A DNA stretch of 64,000 nt from Chitinophaga pinensis (lineage in GTDB: Bacteria > Bacteroidota > Bacteroidia > Chitinophagales > CAMDFR01): the NCBI GenBank assembly GCA_945897725.1, contig CAMDFR010000001.1:204665-268664 (forward strand), written 5' to 3'. Under the pieces are notes generated by a model. It worked only from the letters and a program-made list of their open reading frames with translations, did not search any database and was not told the origin of the DNA. A program made the position numbers and the translations under genes. Positions 45,000 to 54,877 of this stretch are shown here, one piece after another (the stretch's first letter is position 1; each line of letters opens with the position of its first letter).

Positions 45000-47026
45000 T
45001 TGGCCGAAACATCAATGATCGCCACTCGTCTTTCTATAGCTGCCTTAGGTTGGTATACCGATCGTGGCAAGTCTAATCTATCGTCGCTAATTCTTTGGTC
45101 TGCTCTTTCTTCACCATAGGGTGCATTTCTATAAACCAATTTGTTCTCAATCAAATATTTTTTAAAAACTCCATTATCAAAATCATTGATATAGTTTTTT
45201 AGGGACGCAATTCTTCTATTCGCTAGATGGACATTATAATCATTCAAGGCCAGAGGGCTGCAATATCCTTCAATCGTTAGTGTCACAACTTTACCTGTGT
45301 CTGACAATTGTTGCTTTAAATAGGTCGTGAACAACAATAACTTCCTATAACCCTCATCTATATTGTTATCGAACAAAAGAGCAATGTCGTTCTCGTCTTG
45401 TTTTTGCTTGACTATTTTTTTGTACTCGTTTTGGTATTCCTCACGCATCACAGTATACTCATCATATGTAGCTCTATAATTGATGAGTGTTGTGTCTGAC
45501 AAGCTCCTTGGCTCAGGAATATCGTTATGAAAATAAACCGTCACTGGCAATAACTTTTTCATCTTTTCAAGACTAATGCTTGATGAAGTTTTTATAGAGT
45601 CTTCTTTTGTCACAATAATTTGTGTGAGCATTACACCAGTATCCTTTCTTACGTTTGTATTAACAAGCATTGTCGAAGTATCTACTACTTTCTCACTTGA
45701 TTTAAATGCCAGTTTATAAATATCGTTACAACAAGACTCGCCCTTTAAAAACAAAGAGCCTTTCCTGTTGGACGAGAGGTATCCTTCTTGCTTTGATGCA
45801 TTGAAATTAAAATAAATATCATTACAACTGCTGTTGATTGGTAGGCAAGCATTTTCTGGTTCTTCAAAATCGACAAGTGATGCTTTTTTTCGTGCATAAA
45901 AAACATCAAAACCACCATATCCATAATACCAATCTGAACTAAAATATAGCTTTGCATTTTTAGAATCATAAAATGGAGTAATTTCGTCATCAGGTGAATT
46001 GATGACCTTCCCTAGATTGATTGGAGCTTCATAAGTACCGCTTTCACTTCGCAAAGAATACCAGATATCTAATTTGCCTTCGCCACCTTTTCTATCGCTA
46101 ACAAAATATAATATCTTGTTTTCTGCTTCATAGGGCTGGGTATTCGTAGCATCTTTTACATTAATCGCGTCCGCCAATTTAATTGGTTGCTCCCAATGTT
46201 GACCAACAAGATTACTGACAAAAATATCACATCTTAAATCACTTATATTCTTGTTCTCGCAAACATTAAAATAAAATCGTTTTCCATCTTCACTGAAAGA
46301 TCCATTGGCAATATGCTTGTTATAGGTATTGAGCCAATCAAACAAATCTTTATTCTCTTTCCATACGTTGTTCTCTAGTTTCATCGTATAGATACGTGAT
46401 AAAAATTCTTTGTTGTTTTTTTGAAGCGCTGATGGTTCTTCTCTTATACTAGAAAACTGATAAAACGAATCTTGCAATTCACTAGCGGCAAATTCAGAAA
46501 ATTGAGTATTGATCTCGTTGCCCATTCGTTGAATTTTTACTGTATCTGTAATCTTGTAGTGGTCTATAATCCATGCAGAAGACTCTAATTCTTGAGTAGC
46601 TTTTTTCTTATAATAATCTTGAAAACTATATCTATTCAAAAATCTGTAATAATATTCTTTTGATTTATCATAATTGCCTAAATACTTTTCCATCATGCCC
46701 ATCCAAAACTCACTCAAAGGGAAATTTTTGTACTTGTCCACTTTTAACACCTTCTCATAGAGCCTTAATGCTGCTTGGTAATCGTTAAATTTTCTTGATG
46801 ATTCTCCCATTTTGTAAGAAGCTTCTATTTCTGTTGAATCAATTTGTCTTGCCTGATTATAATAATAAAATGCCGTATAATAATCTGCGTCAACAAAAGA
46901 CTTATCCCCTTGTTGTATATATTGATCAGCCGTCTGCGCTATGAGAGTATGACATTGAACCATCAATAGTACAATCAAACACCTGAGTGAAATTTTAAGG
47001 AAATTTTCCTTTAGAAAATTGGACAT
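44996..47026 (-). CDS. OmpA/PD40/TPR protein of a PorP/SprF gene cluster
   Basis: A 676-residue exported protein (signal peptide near residues 12-30, TLIAQ). TPR helices follow (about 31-150: YIQQGDKSFVDADYYTAFYY, YQAALRLYEKVLKV). A WD40-like PD40 propeller comes next (about 225-440: GSFSEDGKRFYFNVCENK, YFVSDRKGGEGKLDIWYSL). A C-terminal OmpA-like domain ends the protein (VTLTIEGYCSPLALNDYNVH, LANRRIASLKNYI). This order matches PorE-type proteins linked to T9SS, which bind peptidoglycan. It overlaps the upstream PorP/SprF gene by 16 bases, so they are co-transcribed and probably act together. Confidence 0.88.
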   Translation of the reverse strand: MSNFLKENFLKISLRCLIVLLMVQCHTLIAQTADQYIQQGDKSFVDADYYTAFYYYNQARQIDSTEIEASYKMGESSRKFNDYQAALRLYEKVLKVDKYKNFPLSEFWMGMMEKYLGNYDKSKEYYYRFLNRYSFQDYYKKKATQELESSAWIIDHYKITDTVKIQRMGNEINTQFSEFAASELQDSFYQFSSIREEPSALQKNNKEFLSRIYTMKLENNVWKENKDLFDWLNTYNKHIANGSFSEDGKRFYFNVCENKNISDLRCDIFVSNLVGQHWEQPIKLADAINVKDATNTQPYEAENKILYFVSDRKGGEGKLDIWYSLRSESGTYEAPINLGKVINSPDDEITPFYDSKNAKLYFSSDWYYGYGGFDVFYARKKASLVDFEEPENACLPINSSCNDIYFNFNASKQEGYLSSNRKGSLFLKGESCCNDIYKLAFKSSEKVVDTSTMLVNTNVRKDTGVMLTQIIVTKEDSIKTSSSISLEKMKKLLPVTVYFHNDIPEPRSLSDTTLINYRATYDEYTVMREEYQNEYKKIVKQKQDENDIALLFDNNIDEGYRKLLLFTTYLKQQLSDTGKVVTLTIEGYCSPLALNDYNVHLANRRIASLKNYINDFDNGVFKKYLIENKLVYRNAPYGEERADQRISDDRLDLPRSVYQPKAAIERRVAIIDVSAN

Positions 47027-48048
47027 ATTTGTTTGCTGTCTTTGTATTTAATCAGATGCGAATAGATGTATTGAACAGAGAGCTCGACTGCTCCATAAGT
47101 ATTACTAGCCTTTCTAAAGCCTGAACTATTGACATCATAACTGAAACCAAAATTCCATTGATTCCAGAGCACACCTACAACAATTGAAATAGCATCTTTT
47201 ACCCTATAAGATGGACCGTAATAGAACGCCATATCTGTTTTTTTATGAGATAAGATTTTATTTTTAAATAAAAAACTAGCTACAAATTCTTGCTTTGAGT
47301 CTTGTCGCTGATATAAGAATTGTGGCATGATTGCAAAGTTTTGCGTCAGTGCTATCGACCCACTCAAATGACCAGTATAGCGACTATTTAATGTTACTTT
47401 TTTATCGGACTTGAAAGAATAATTTGGTTGATTGAGATGTTGAATGCTCAAACCCATTTCTAATGAGTACTTCTTTTGAAAGAAAAATGAATAGGCTAAG
47501 CCTGCCCCTATATCCATCACATTTTTTGTGACCTTGCCTGTACTCTCAAAACTATATGCGTTTGCATCATAAAATTCACCATTATATTGAGCATCAAATT
47601 TTAACAAGCTATAGTCCATCTGACGAGAAATTAATGCAAGGTTGACTCCTGCGCTTAGGTATTGATTCTTTTTGCTTCCTAGAGCCTTTGAATAAGCAAA
47701 TGAAAGACTAGGACAAGATGTACTGTATCTGGAATCACCCGCCCTATCATAATAAAACAAAACACCAACAGATAATTTATCCCGGTTCTTCATTGTCAAA
47801 ACATTATATTCGACTGAAAACTTCGCAGAATTATAGTTTACTGGAACAGTTGCCCATTGATTTCTCGCAATAGCAGAAAACCTTATGGTTCCATTGTATA
47901 AACCCGTTAGTGCAGGATTCAACTGAACTGTGCTCGCCTGAAATTGTGTAAAATGTATGTCCTGTGCATGCATAAAAAACGGAGACAAGAATAGAAAAAT
48001 TCCCGCAAGAAGCCTTAAAAGCTGAATATTTGATAACTCCTTTCTCAT
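47011..48048 (-). CDS. PorP/SprF family type IX secretion outer-membrane protein (second copy)
   Basis: A 345-residue barrel. The signal peptide ends FFMHAQ and is followed by DIHFTQFQASTVQLNPALTG and IARNQWATVP, the PorP/SprF signature. The mature protein is clearly diverged from the 5.3-kb copy. The cargo gene stops directly upstream (no gap) and the OmpA/PD40 gene overlaps downstream, so this is a three-gene secretion module: cargo, SprF-type barrel and periplasmic/outer-membrane anchor. Confidence 0.93.
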   Translation of the reverse strand: MRKELSNIQLLRLLAGIFLFLSPFFMHAQDIHFTQFQASTVQLNPALTGLYNGTIRFSAIARNQWATVPVNYNSAKFSVEYNVLTMKNRDKLSVGVLFYYDRAGDSRYSTSCPSLSFAYSKALGSKKNQYLSAGVNLALISRQMDYSLLKFDAQYNGEFYDANAYSFESTGKVTKNVMDIGAGLAYSFFFQKKYSLEMGLSIQHLNQPNYSFKSDKKVTLNSRYTGHLSGSIALTQNFAIMPQFLYQRQDSKQEFVASFLFKNKILSHKKTDMAFYYGPSYRVKDAISIVVGVLWNQWNFGFSYDVNSSGFRKASNTYGAVELSVQYIYSHLIKYKDSKQICPIF

Positions 48049-51000
48049 CTATCTGATCAATGTGATATTACCTTGTTCAGTAAATTTTTCATCTCTTTCA
48101 CAGACACCTTCCACATAATATCCAAATACCGAAGGATCCAATAGCTTGCCTTTATATGTACCATCCCATCCTTCTGTTAAGTCTCTTGACTCATAGACCC
48201 GTTCACCCCATCTATCATAGATTGCTACATAAAATTTGTTCAGGTTTTTTGCGCGCACATAAAATCTATCATTCATGCCATCATTATTTGGACTAAAGGC
48301 GTTTGGCACAAATATGGCCGTTTGGCCACAGGTCAAACTCCTTCTATATACAATCACCGTATCACTTTCTTTACAACCAAAACTATCTGTTGCAATCACC
48401 TCAAATACTTGCGTATTATTGATGATAGCACTTGTATTTTGAGTAGTAGGATTACTTACGATGTCAAGTGGAGCCCATAAGTAAGTATTAAACATATTCG
48501 AACTAGTGGCAAAAAGCAAAACACTCTCTCCCGCATCCACGGTATCTTTGCTTGAGGAAGCAAGTACATCAGGTCCCCCAGCCAATGTATAGACATTTAT
48601 TGAATCAGAATATCTGCATCCTTCTGCAGTCATTGCTGTCACATAAAAGGTAGTTGTGTCTGGCGGTCTTACTTGTGGATCTGCCGTATTTGCACCACTA
48701 ATGATATAAATAGAAGGGGTCCAAGTAAATGTTAGTGGAACCTCTGGAATTAGATTTTGAACATGAATGGTCAAGACATCAAAAGGACAGAGCACCGCAC
48801 CTCCTGTCAGAAGTAAACTTGCTTCGAAAATTTTTACAGGTTGAATAAATGTATCCGAACATCCATCTACCGTAACATAACAAATATAGTCTGTGTTCGA
48901 TGTTGGTGTTGCTATTGGATTTGAGATATCTGGTCGACTTAAACTTGCTGAAGGTGTCCAAAGATAAGTAACCGATGTATCGCTTATTGGGGCAAATCCT
49001 AACTGAACCGATTGAGAATCACAAACCACCAATTGAGATAGAGTATCTCTCCCATTCTTGATAATTAAAACATTCTGATATGCAGTATCTGCAATGTTAC
49101 AGGAAGTAGAATCTATAACGATGAGTCTAACCGTATAGGAACCTGGCAAGGAATAATTATGCGTTGGACTAAAAACATTGGAAACTCCACCGTCACCAAA
49201 GTCCCAATTTACGATAGTAGTAGAAAATACGCGGCTATTGTTATGAAAAACAACATCTGCAGGAACACATTTGACGGGACTTGCATCAAACTTCGCTAAA
49301 ATGATGGGCAAGTTAAAATCAAATTTAAAAACCGCATTATTACAATTAAAACTATTATTAGTACTGCTAACTACCGAATCTGGATGCGGATAGATTGGAA
49401 ATGTTTGATCTGCTCCACAACTAGCACAAACCGACTGATATACGATTCCATTCCTATCAAATCGAGATGTACCGCCATCAACGTGTTCGGATTCGGGACC
49501 TGTACCTCCAAAATAACTTCCATATGAAATATTTGAAGCGTCATCATTGATAACTAGCAAATAAAAATCATTGTTATCTGTTGTGCTTTGCAATGCATCC
49601 ACCGTTATTGGAAGACCTGAAGTGCCTCCAACTGGCAAAGAGCCGGCTCCCCCAAAACGATTAACGGTAGGGCCTCCCCAGCCACAGATATAGGCTTTAT
49701 TGCAGAGGTCTACTAAAAAAGCAGTTGGCGAAATATTAATGATATATGGAGCCGAACCAAACACTGTACTCCACACCAATGTATCCAAATTGTTTTTTAA
49801 CTTCATTACAAATTGGCCGCTACCAGGAAAATTCCATGCTGCATTAAAAATAAAAGTATCTCCTGCGGATAATGTTTGGCCTAACAAAAACACTTCCTCT
49901 TTTTTATTCATTTCGACGAAATAACTCTGGTCATATGCGTCTGAACCGATGTAAGTACTAGTAAGTAAAACATTACCCGTATTATTGAGCTTGCTTACAT
50001 AACCATCGCATCTACCCCCACCATAAAAAGTTCTAAATGCTGTTGGAGTAATAGGGAGATTATCTGAAACCGTACCACCTGTAAAATATACATTCGTTTC
50101 TTTATCCAGCTCTAACGAGTAGATAGCATCATCATATCTACCACCAAAAAAAGTGCTCCAAATGATGGTTCGTAGACTATTGTCCATTTTTGTGATGCAT
50201 CCTTCTTGACCAGAATCTTTTATGGATTGAAATGCGCCACTAGTAACGGGAAAATCAGCAGAATACGTTGAAGAACCAATATAAATATTGTCGTTTTTGT
50301 CTATGAGAATCTCTCCTCTTGCCTCATCGGCATAGTTAAATCGAAGTGCTGCTGAAGTATTTATTCCATCATTCGCACTTCCTCCCAAATAAGTAGAGGC
50401 TATTAGGGAAGAACCATCTGCTGAAAACCGACTCACAAACATATCCGTTCCGTTTAAAAAATCAAGACCCAATCCATACAGAATAGCTCTGGTTCCACCA
50501 TTAAATGTGCTATCATAGGTGTTGAACGTTGTTGGAAAATTTGTTGAACTTGTGGTGCCTAAAACAAAAAGTTCATCATTAGAATTAACAATAATACTAT
50601 GCGGCATCTCATCAGAGTTTCCACCCAAATAGGTAGAATACAAGCGCAAACTTCCTGTGGCATTATACTTGGTAATGGCTACATCAGTTCCTGATAAAGA
50701 CCCAGCTCCCGTGCCTCCAGCCCAAAACAACTGATAGGCGCCAAGTGTAACGGGGTATCCATTTCCAAAGACGGTGCCTGCGGCAAAAGCATTACCTTGA
50801 TCATCATAGGTTGCTGTACAGCCAAAATTATCTGCTACCGACCCCGAATACGTAGAAAAAATAACACTAGGATCAATAATCAAATCCACACTTTTGTTAA
50901 AGCCCTCAGGAAAACGAAATCCTAATTGAAAATTTTCATATTGATATTCGCAGGCAACTTTGATTTTGGTACCATTAATGTATTGATAGGCTATTGGTGC

Positions 51001-51609
51001 TAGTTCTTTGATTGTGTCAAAAGATGTTACAATAAATAACATTCCATTTTCAACATACATTTTGTCCACCCCTTTATACGAAAAACGAACTAAATCAATG
51101 TTTGAATTTGGATGACAGATGATATCATATTTATAAGAATTCCCAATTGAATAATGCTTCAAATCTATTTTTTCATACAAGTCATGGTAAGTCACCATCT
51201 GATAAGACAATACCTTTGATCTCCACTTTGACTTATCGTTTCCAATAAAATAATTATTGTATCCTTCGGTTGGTAATTCGTTACTGATGGTAACATTTTT
51301 ATTGCTATGATTAAAAATCACTTGGTATGCAAAAAAATCTAAATAATCATGAAGCTTTGGTTTATAGGTCTCAGAATGATGAAGATGTTGTTTCCTATAC
51401 AAATATTCTTGCTTGTCAAAAACAGACACGGTGATTCTATCTTTCTCTAAATATAAAGCGCCATTATTAAGGTCTGCTTTGTACAAAATATTGCTTTCCC
51501 ACTGACCCTTATTACTAGAATATGATAAGTAATTATTATTGGCCAACAATGTACCACTAAGGAACACAAGAAGCGATGGTAAAAAATGGTTGGATAAAAA
51601 TTTATTCAT
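48049..51609 (-). CDS. Large T9SS cargo protein: DUF7948, SBBP repeats, PKD and gliding C-terminal domain
   Basis: A 1186-residue secreted protein (signal peptide about 1-23, TLLA). Residues 24-250 match the DUF7948 region (NNYLSYSSNKGQWESNILYK). SBBP-type propeller repeats run about 255-740, for example TYLGGNSDEMPHSI, TYLGGSANDGIN and TFFGGRYDDAIYSL. A PKD domain follows near 790 (VNWDFGDGG, SPTHNYSLPGSYTV), then further Ig-like segments. The last 90 residues are a gliding-motility-associated (type B) C-terminal domain (FVPNAFSPNNDGMND, YDRWGERVYESRD). SprF-type proteins handle such tails, and the matching gene starts at the very next base. Function at the surface is unknown. Confidence 0.9.
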   Translation of the reverse strand: MNKFLSNHFLPSLLVFLSGTLLANNNYLSYSSNKGQWESNILYKADLNNGALYLEKDRITVSVFDKQEYLYRKQHLHHSETYKPKLHDYLDFFAYQVIFNHSNKNVTISNELPTEGYNNYFIGNDKSKWRSKVLSYQMVTYHDLYEKIDLKHYSIGNSYKYDIICHPNSNIDLVRFSYKGVDKMYVENGMLFIVTSFDTIKELAPIAYQYINGTKIKVACEYQYENFQLGFRFPEGFNKSVDLIIDPSVIFSTYSGSVADNFGCTATYDDQGNAFAAGTVFGNGYPVTLGAYQLFWAGGTGAGSLSGTDVAITKYNATGSLRLYSTYLGGNSDEMPHSIIVNSNDELFVLGTTSSTNFPTTFNTYDSTFNGGTRAILYGLGLDFLNGTDMFVSRFSADGSSLIASTYLGGSANDGINTSAALRFNYADEARGEILIDKNDNIYIGSSTYSADFPVTSGAFQSIKDSGQEGCITKMDNSLRTIIWSTFFGGRYDDAIYSLELDKETNVYFTGGTVSDNLPITPTAFRTFYGGGRCDGYVSKLNNTGNVLLTSTYIGSDAYDQSYFVEMNKKEEVFLLGQTLSAGDTFIFNAAWNFPGSGQFVMKLKNNLDTLVWSTVFGSAPYIINISPTAFLVDLCNKAYICGWGGPTVNRFGGAGSLPVGGTSGLPITVDALQSTTDNNDFYLLVINDDASNISYGSYFGGTGPESEHVDGGTSRFDRNGIVYQSVCASCGADQTFPIYPHPDSVVSSTNNSFNCNNAVFKFDFNLPIILAKFDASPVKCVPADVVFHNNSRVFSTTIVNWDFGDGGVSNVFSPTHNYSLPGSYTVRLIVIDSTSCNIADTAYQNVLIIKNGRDTLSQLVVCDSQSVQLGFAPISDTSVTYLWTPSASLSRPDISNPIATPTSNTDYICYVTVDGCSDTFIQPVKIFEASLLLTGGAVLCPFDVLTIHVQNLIPEVPLTFTWTPSIYIISGANTADPQVRPPDTTTFYVTAMTAEGCRYSDSINVYTLAGGPDVLASSSKDTVDAGESVLLFATSSNMFNTYLWAPLDIVSNPTTQNTSAIINNTQVFEVIATDSFGCKESDTVIVYRRSLTCGQTAIFVPNAFSPNNDGMNDRFYVRAKNLNKFYVAIYDRWGERVYESRDLTEGWDGTYKGKLLDPSVFGYYVEGVCERDEKFTEQGNITLIR

Positions 51610-51708
51610 TATCTAGTTTGCTCTGTTAAGATAATATTATTTCAAGACAAACAAAACAATTTAACAATCTGCACGAACTTTGATCTACAATAAATGAGTC
51701 AAATTTCT

Positions 51709-52377
51709 CTAATTCTTATTTTCTGTGTGCTCTCCAACAACATTATCTGTAATTGGCTCCACCTCCTTTGGCTGCGGCAAATCTGAGGTAGAATTAATTC
51801 CAAAATATTCCAAAAAAGTTTGACTCACTTCATAGAGAATGGGATTTCCTGGAGTGTCTTTTTTTCCAGCTATTTCTATCAAATCTTTTTCTAATAATTT
51901 ATGAATCGAGTAATCTGCGTTAACACCTCTAATCTGCTCAATTTCACTTTTTGTGATTGGTTGTTTATACGCAATTATGGACAGCGTTTCTAATGCCGCT
52001 GAAGACAATCTCTTTTTTTCTTTCAAATTAAGTAAAACACTTATTGCTTCGTGATAGGGGGCTTTAGTCAAAAACTGATATCCTCCTCCTATTTTTCTTA
52101 ACTCAAACGAATATTGATCTGTAATATATTTGATGATTATTGTCTCTACGATAGCGAATACTTCTGCTTCTGTAATTGAAAAGGTCGGCTCACCAACGGT
52201 TTCAATATGTTCCTTAGCAACTAGTTGGCCCGCTTGCTTCGGATGTTTGCTTTTTGTAGCCTCTTCCTGCTTGGGTCCAAAAACTTTATTAATACATTCC
52301 TGTAGTTCTAGAATCGTTACTGGTTGGTCACTAGCAAAAAGTAATGCTTCAATGTATCTTTCAATATTCTCTTCCAT
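51709..52377 (-). CDS. scpB: SMC-Scp complex subunit ScpB
   Basis: A 222-residue winged-helix protein that binds ScpA and stabilises the SMC condensin complex in chromosome segregation. Marks are IEALLFASDQPVTILELQEC at the start and LSSAALETLSIIAYKQPITK with IRGVNADYSIHKLLEKDLIE in the second winged helix. An insert at about 35-65 (Lys/Gln-rich) and an acidic tail are not conserved. The gene is 12 bases downstream of the MarR gene on the same strand. Confidence 0.92.
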   Translation of the reverse strand: MEENIERYIEALLFASDQPVTILELQECINKVFGPKQEEATKSKHPKQAGQLVAKEHIETVGEPTFSITEAEVFAIVETIIIKYITDQYSFELRKIGGGYQFLTKAPYHEAISVLLNLKEKKRLSSAALETLSIIAYKQPITKSEIEQIRGVNADYSIHKLLEKDLIEIAGKKDTPGNPILYEVSQTFLEYFGINSTSDLPQPKEVEPITDNVVGEHTENKN

Positions 52378-52389
52378 ATATATGTTTCC

Positions 52390-52869
52390 CTATTTCTTTT
52401 CAATAAATTTACCTAGTATTTTGTCTAAAGTGGTATTCAGTAACTCAGACTCTTTTTTGCTAAGCACTCTCAATGGCGACTCAAAATCGTGCACTTTATC
52501 TGATAGTTTATCAAGTAGCTTAAGTCCTTTTTTTGTGATTCTAACATCAACTGCACGTTTATCTGTTTTTGACTCTAATCGTTCTACAAATTCAAGCCTA
52601 CATAGTCGGTCTACCATTCTTGAAGCATCACTATTTTTATCAATTAAACGTTCTTTAATCAGACCAACCGTTGAAGATTCCGGATATTGTCCTTTCAATA
52701 TTCTTAGTGCATTATATTGTTGTCGAGTAATCTTGCTGTCTTTAAATAATTTTTGCTGATAGTCGCTTAAAAGATTGACTGTATAGAACAAACTTATCAT
52801 GTTTTTCTGATAGCTGCTTTTAAATTTCTTCTGAACAATTAATTTTTCAATAGTACTCATTTGGGTCAA
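52390..52869 (-). CDS. MarR family transcriptional regulator
   Basis: A 159-residue winged-helix repressor-type protein. The helix-turn-helix region is ITRQQYNALRILKGQYPESS, with the recognition helix in KNSDASRMVDRLCRLEFVER and the wing in SKTDKRAVDVRITKKGLKLL. MarR proteins bind palindromes as dimers. The next gene upstream is yceI, whose promoter region holds two TGTTTAAACA palindromes; a regulatory link is inferred. A -7 element (TAGATTTG on the minus strand) lies 10 bases upstream of the start. Confidence 0.92.
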   Translation of the reverse strand: MTQMSTIEKLIVQKKFKSSYQKNMISLFYTVNLLSDYQQKLFKDSKITRQQYNALRILKGQYPESSTVGLIKERLIDKNSDASRMVDRLCRLEFVERLESKTDKRAVDVRITKKGLKLLDKLSDKVHDFESPLRVLSKKESELLNTTLDKILGKFIEKK

Positions 52870-52878
52870 TTATTTACA

Positions 52879-52886
52879 CAAATCTA
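52879..52886 (-). promoter_or_regulatory. Putative -7 element (TAGATTTG) of the marR-scpB pair
   Basis: The plus strand reads CAAATCTA, 10 bases before the MarR start codon. The spacing suggests a very short leader. The remaining 52887-53130 holds no gene that I see. Confidence 0.35.
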
Positions 52887-53130
52887 ACATAAAACAAACT
52901 GCTTTTATTGTTTTTCAACTTCTTTTTTGAAATAGCAAAGAGATGCTCAAGAAAAGAAATCTTGAATTTTTATCCAAGTTATTTACTTTGATCTTTTGTT
53001 CGATGCGTTCTTATTTGTTACAAGCACCATATGTCTTTTTATTGTTCGTTCAATAATCACGAAGTTACATATTGATACTGCTATAATAAATAAAATGCTG
53101 TATTCTCAAACCTAGCATATGGGATAAAAA

Positions 53131-53156
53131 AAACGACACAAGTCCTTGTGTCGTTT
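53131..53156 (-). terminator. Rho-independent terminator of yceI
   Basis: A perfect 12-bp stem (53131-53142 with 53145-53156), 25 bases after the yceI stop, followed on the minus strand by a run of Ts. Confidence 0.88.
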
Positions 53157-53180
53157 AAATATATGTCTTTTGAGAGAATA

Positions 53181-53759
53181 CTACTTTTTGGTCAATTCGA
53201 TGTTAACGACCACATCAACATCATCACTCAATATCACCCCTCCGGCCTCTAGTGTTTTATTCCAGATCAACCCGTAATCTGTTCTTTTGATTGTTGTCTT
53301 TGCTTTAAATCCAGCTCTTTGTAGTCCATAAGGATCTTTCACCACTCCGTTAAATATTAACTGGAAAACAACTGGTTTAGTAACTCCATGCATTGTTAAA
53401 TTGCCTTTCAATTCATAGGTCTTACCATTTATCATCTTTATGCTGCTTGAAACAAACTTGATTTCTGGATATTTTTCTGTTTCAAAAAAATCTCCTCCTT
53501 TTAAATGCTTATCTCTGTCTTCATTATCTGTATTTACAGAGTTCGCATCGATCGTAAAAGATATTTTTGCATCTAAAAAATCTGCTTTAACACTTTCAAC
53601 ATTGCTGCTAAATTTCTTAAAACTTCCAGAAACTTCAGAAACCACCATATGAGTAATCGAAAAATTGACAGAAGAATGATAAGTGTCAAGATTCCATTCC
53701 TGTGCATTCACAACTATGCTTCCTAAAGAAAGCGCCACGAACAATAAAAGTTTTTTCAT
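53181..53759 (-). CDS. YceI family periplasmic polyisoprenoid-binding-like protein
   Basis: A 192-residue exported protein with signal peptide (about 1-19, VVNAQ). The mature part is a lipocalin-like barrel: EWNLDTYHSSVNFSITHMVV at the start, DRDKHLKGGDFFETEKYPEI, and LKGNLTMHGVTKPVVFQLIF. YceI proteins bind isoprenoid lipids in the periplasm; the precise role is unsettled. It is monocistronic, with its own terminator, and its upstream region carries palindromes that may be MarR sites. Confidence 0.92.
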   Translation of the reverse strand: MKKLLLFVALSLGSIVVNAQEWNLDTYHSSVNFSITHMVVSEVSGSFKKFSSNVESVKADFLDAKISFTIDANSVNTDNEDRDKHLKGGDFFETEKYPEIKFVSSSIKMINGKTYELKGNLTMHGVTKPVVFQLIFNGVVKDPYGLQRAGFKAKTTIKRTDYGLIWNKTLEAGGVILSDDVDVVVNIELTKK

Positions 53760-53786
53760 TTTTGTTTAATTTATTTTGAATAATGT

Positions 53787-53898
53787 ATGTTTAAACATCT
53801 ATTGTGATCCAAAAGTTCCAATGACTTAAAAGTTTTTAAAATAAAAACACGAAATGACTTTTAAACATAAGACCTGACACATTTACGTGTTTAAACAT
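53787..53898. promoter_or_regulatory. Cluster of TTTAAACAT palindromes upstream of yceI
   Basis: ATGTTTAAACAT (53787-53798) is a perfect 12-base palindrome; TGTTTAAACA (53888-53897) is a second; TTTTAAACAT (53859-53867 region) is a third, imperfect copy. They lie 28-140 bases upstream of the yceI start, as expected for operators of a dimeric regulator such as the MarR protein nearby. Confidence 0.45.
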
Positions 53899-53916
53899 TT
53901 AAATCACAAGAATAAA

Positions 53917-53947
53917 AAACGTCGTTTATATTGAATAAACGACGTTT
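53917..53947 (-). terminator. Rho-independent terminator of the atp operon
   Basis: A perfect 13-bp stem (53917-53929 with 53935-53947) 22 bases after the atpG stop, with a T-run on the minus strand. Confidence 0.9.
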
Positions 53948-53968
53948 CATCCTGTATATCTTTATTAT

Positions 53969-54859
53969 TTAAGCATTGTCCAATGCTGCTGCACCACCGA
54001 CAATTTCTCCTAGCTCTTTCGTAATTGCTGCTTGTCTTTCTCTATTGTACAGTAGTTTTAAGGTATTCAACATTTCTGCTGCATTATTTGTTGCTGAGTC
54101 CATAGCAACCATCCTTGCACCGTGCTCAGAAGCATTGGAATCTAACAAATACCTAAAAAACTGAGTTTTAATAATTTTTGGCACCAATTCTTGAAGTAAG
54201 TCTCCTTTCTCTGGGTCATAAATATAGTCTGCATTTGACGTCTTTGCTCCCTCAACCACCTCCAACTTCGCTATAGGTAAAATTCTTTCACTCTTGAATA
54301 CTTGAGATGCGGCATTCTTGAATTGGGCATACACACCTTCAATCACATCGTGTTCACCGTTTAGGAATTTACTCATTAATGCTTCTACAAATGCTGAAGA
54401 CGTTTCAAAATTTAATTGAGTTAATAATTCTTGATACTCTGTATTGATTTTTACATCTTGATTTTTAAAGAAATCAAAACTCTTTTTACCGATACAATAC
54501 ACTGTTAAATTCCCAGACTTTCTTAACTCATTATACTCACCAAAAGCCAAGGCTTTCGCCCTCTTTAATATGTTCGCATTAAAACCTCCACACAAGCCTT
54601 TACTAGCAGAGATAACCACAATAGCAGCATTTTTTACTGGTCTTTCCTGATTAAAGTTCAATGACAAATCTTCGCCTTCTACATTTTCTAAAATATTAGA
54701 CAACATCCCAAATAATTTATCAGAGTATGGTCTCATTTGAACAATTCTATCCGTAGCTCTCTTCAGTTTAGAAGCAGCTACCAATTTCATTGCTTTTGTT
54801 ATTTGTTGAGTCGTTTGAACAGATTTTATCCTCGCACGAACTTCTTTTAAATTTGCCAT
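53969..54859 (-). CDS. atpG: F1Fo ATP synthase gamma subunit
   Basis: A 296-residue central-stalk subunit that turns inside the alpha3beta3 ring. N-terminal helix MANLKEVRARIKSVQTTQQI with TKAMKLVAASKLKRA, the Rossmann segment SASKGLCGGFNANI, and C-terminal ARMVAMDSATNNAAEML with YNRERQAAITKELGEIVGGA are all canonical. It is the last gene of the operon, 18 bases after atpA, and is followed by a terminator. The usual next genes, atpD and atpC, are missing here. Confidence 0.97.
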   Translation of the reverse strand: MANLKEVRARIKSVQTTQQITKAMKLVAASKLKRATDRIVQMRPYSDKLFGMLSNILENVEGEDLSLNFNQERPVKNAAIVVISASKGLCGGFNANILKRAKALAFGEYNELRKSGNLTVYCIGKKSFDFFKNQDVKINTEYQELLTQLNFETSSAFVEALMSKFLNGEHDVIEGVYAQFKNAASQVFKSERILPIAKLEVVEGAKTSNADYIYDPEKGDLLQELVPKIIKTQFFRYLLDSNASEHGARMVAMDSATNNAAEMLNTLKLLYNRERQAAITKELGEIVGGAAALDNA

Positions 54860-54877
54860 TTAAAGCGTTATTTATTT

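Noticed and set aside
52130..52759. 209-codon plus-strand frame opposite scpB and marR
   Set aside because: It covers two well-supported minus-strand genes and reads as Ser/Ile-rich low-complexity protein; a shadow.
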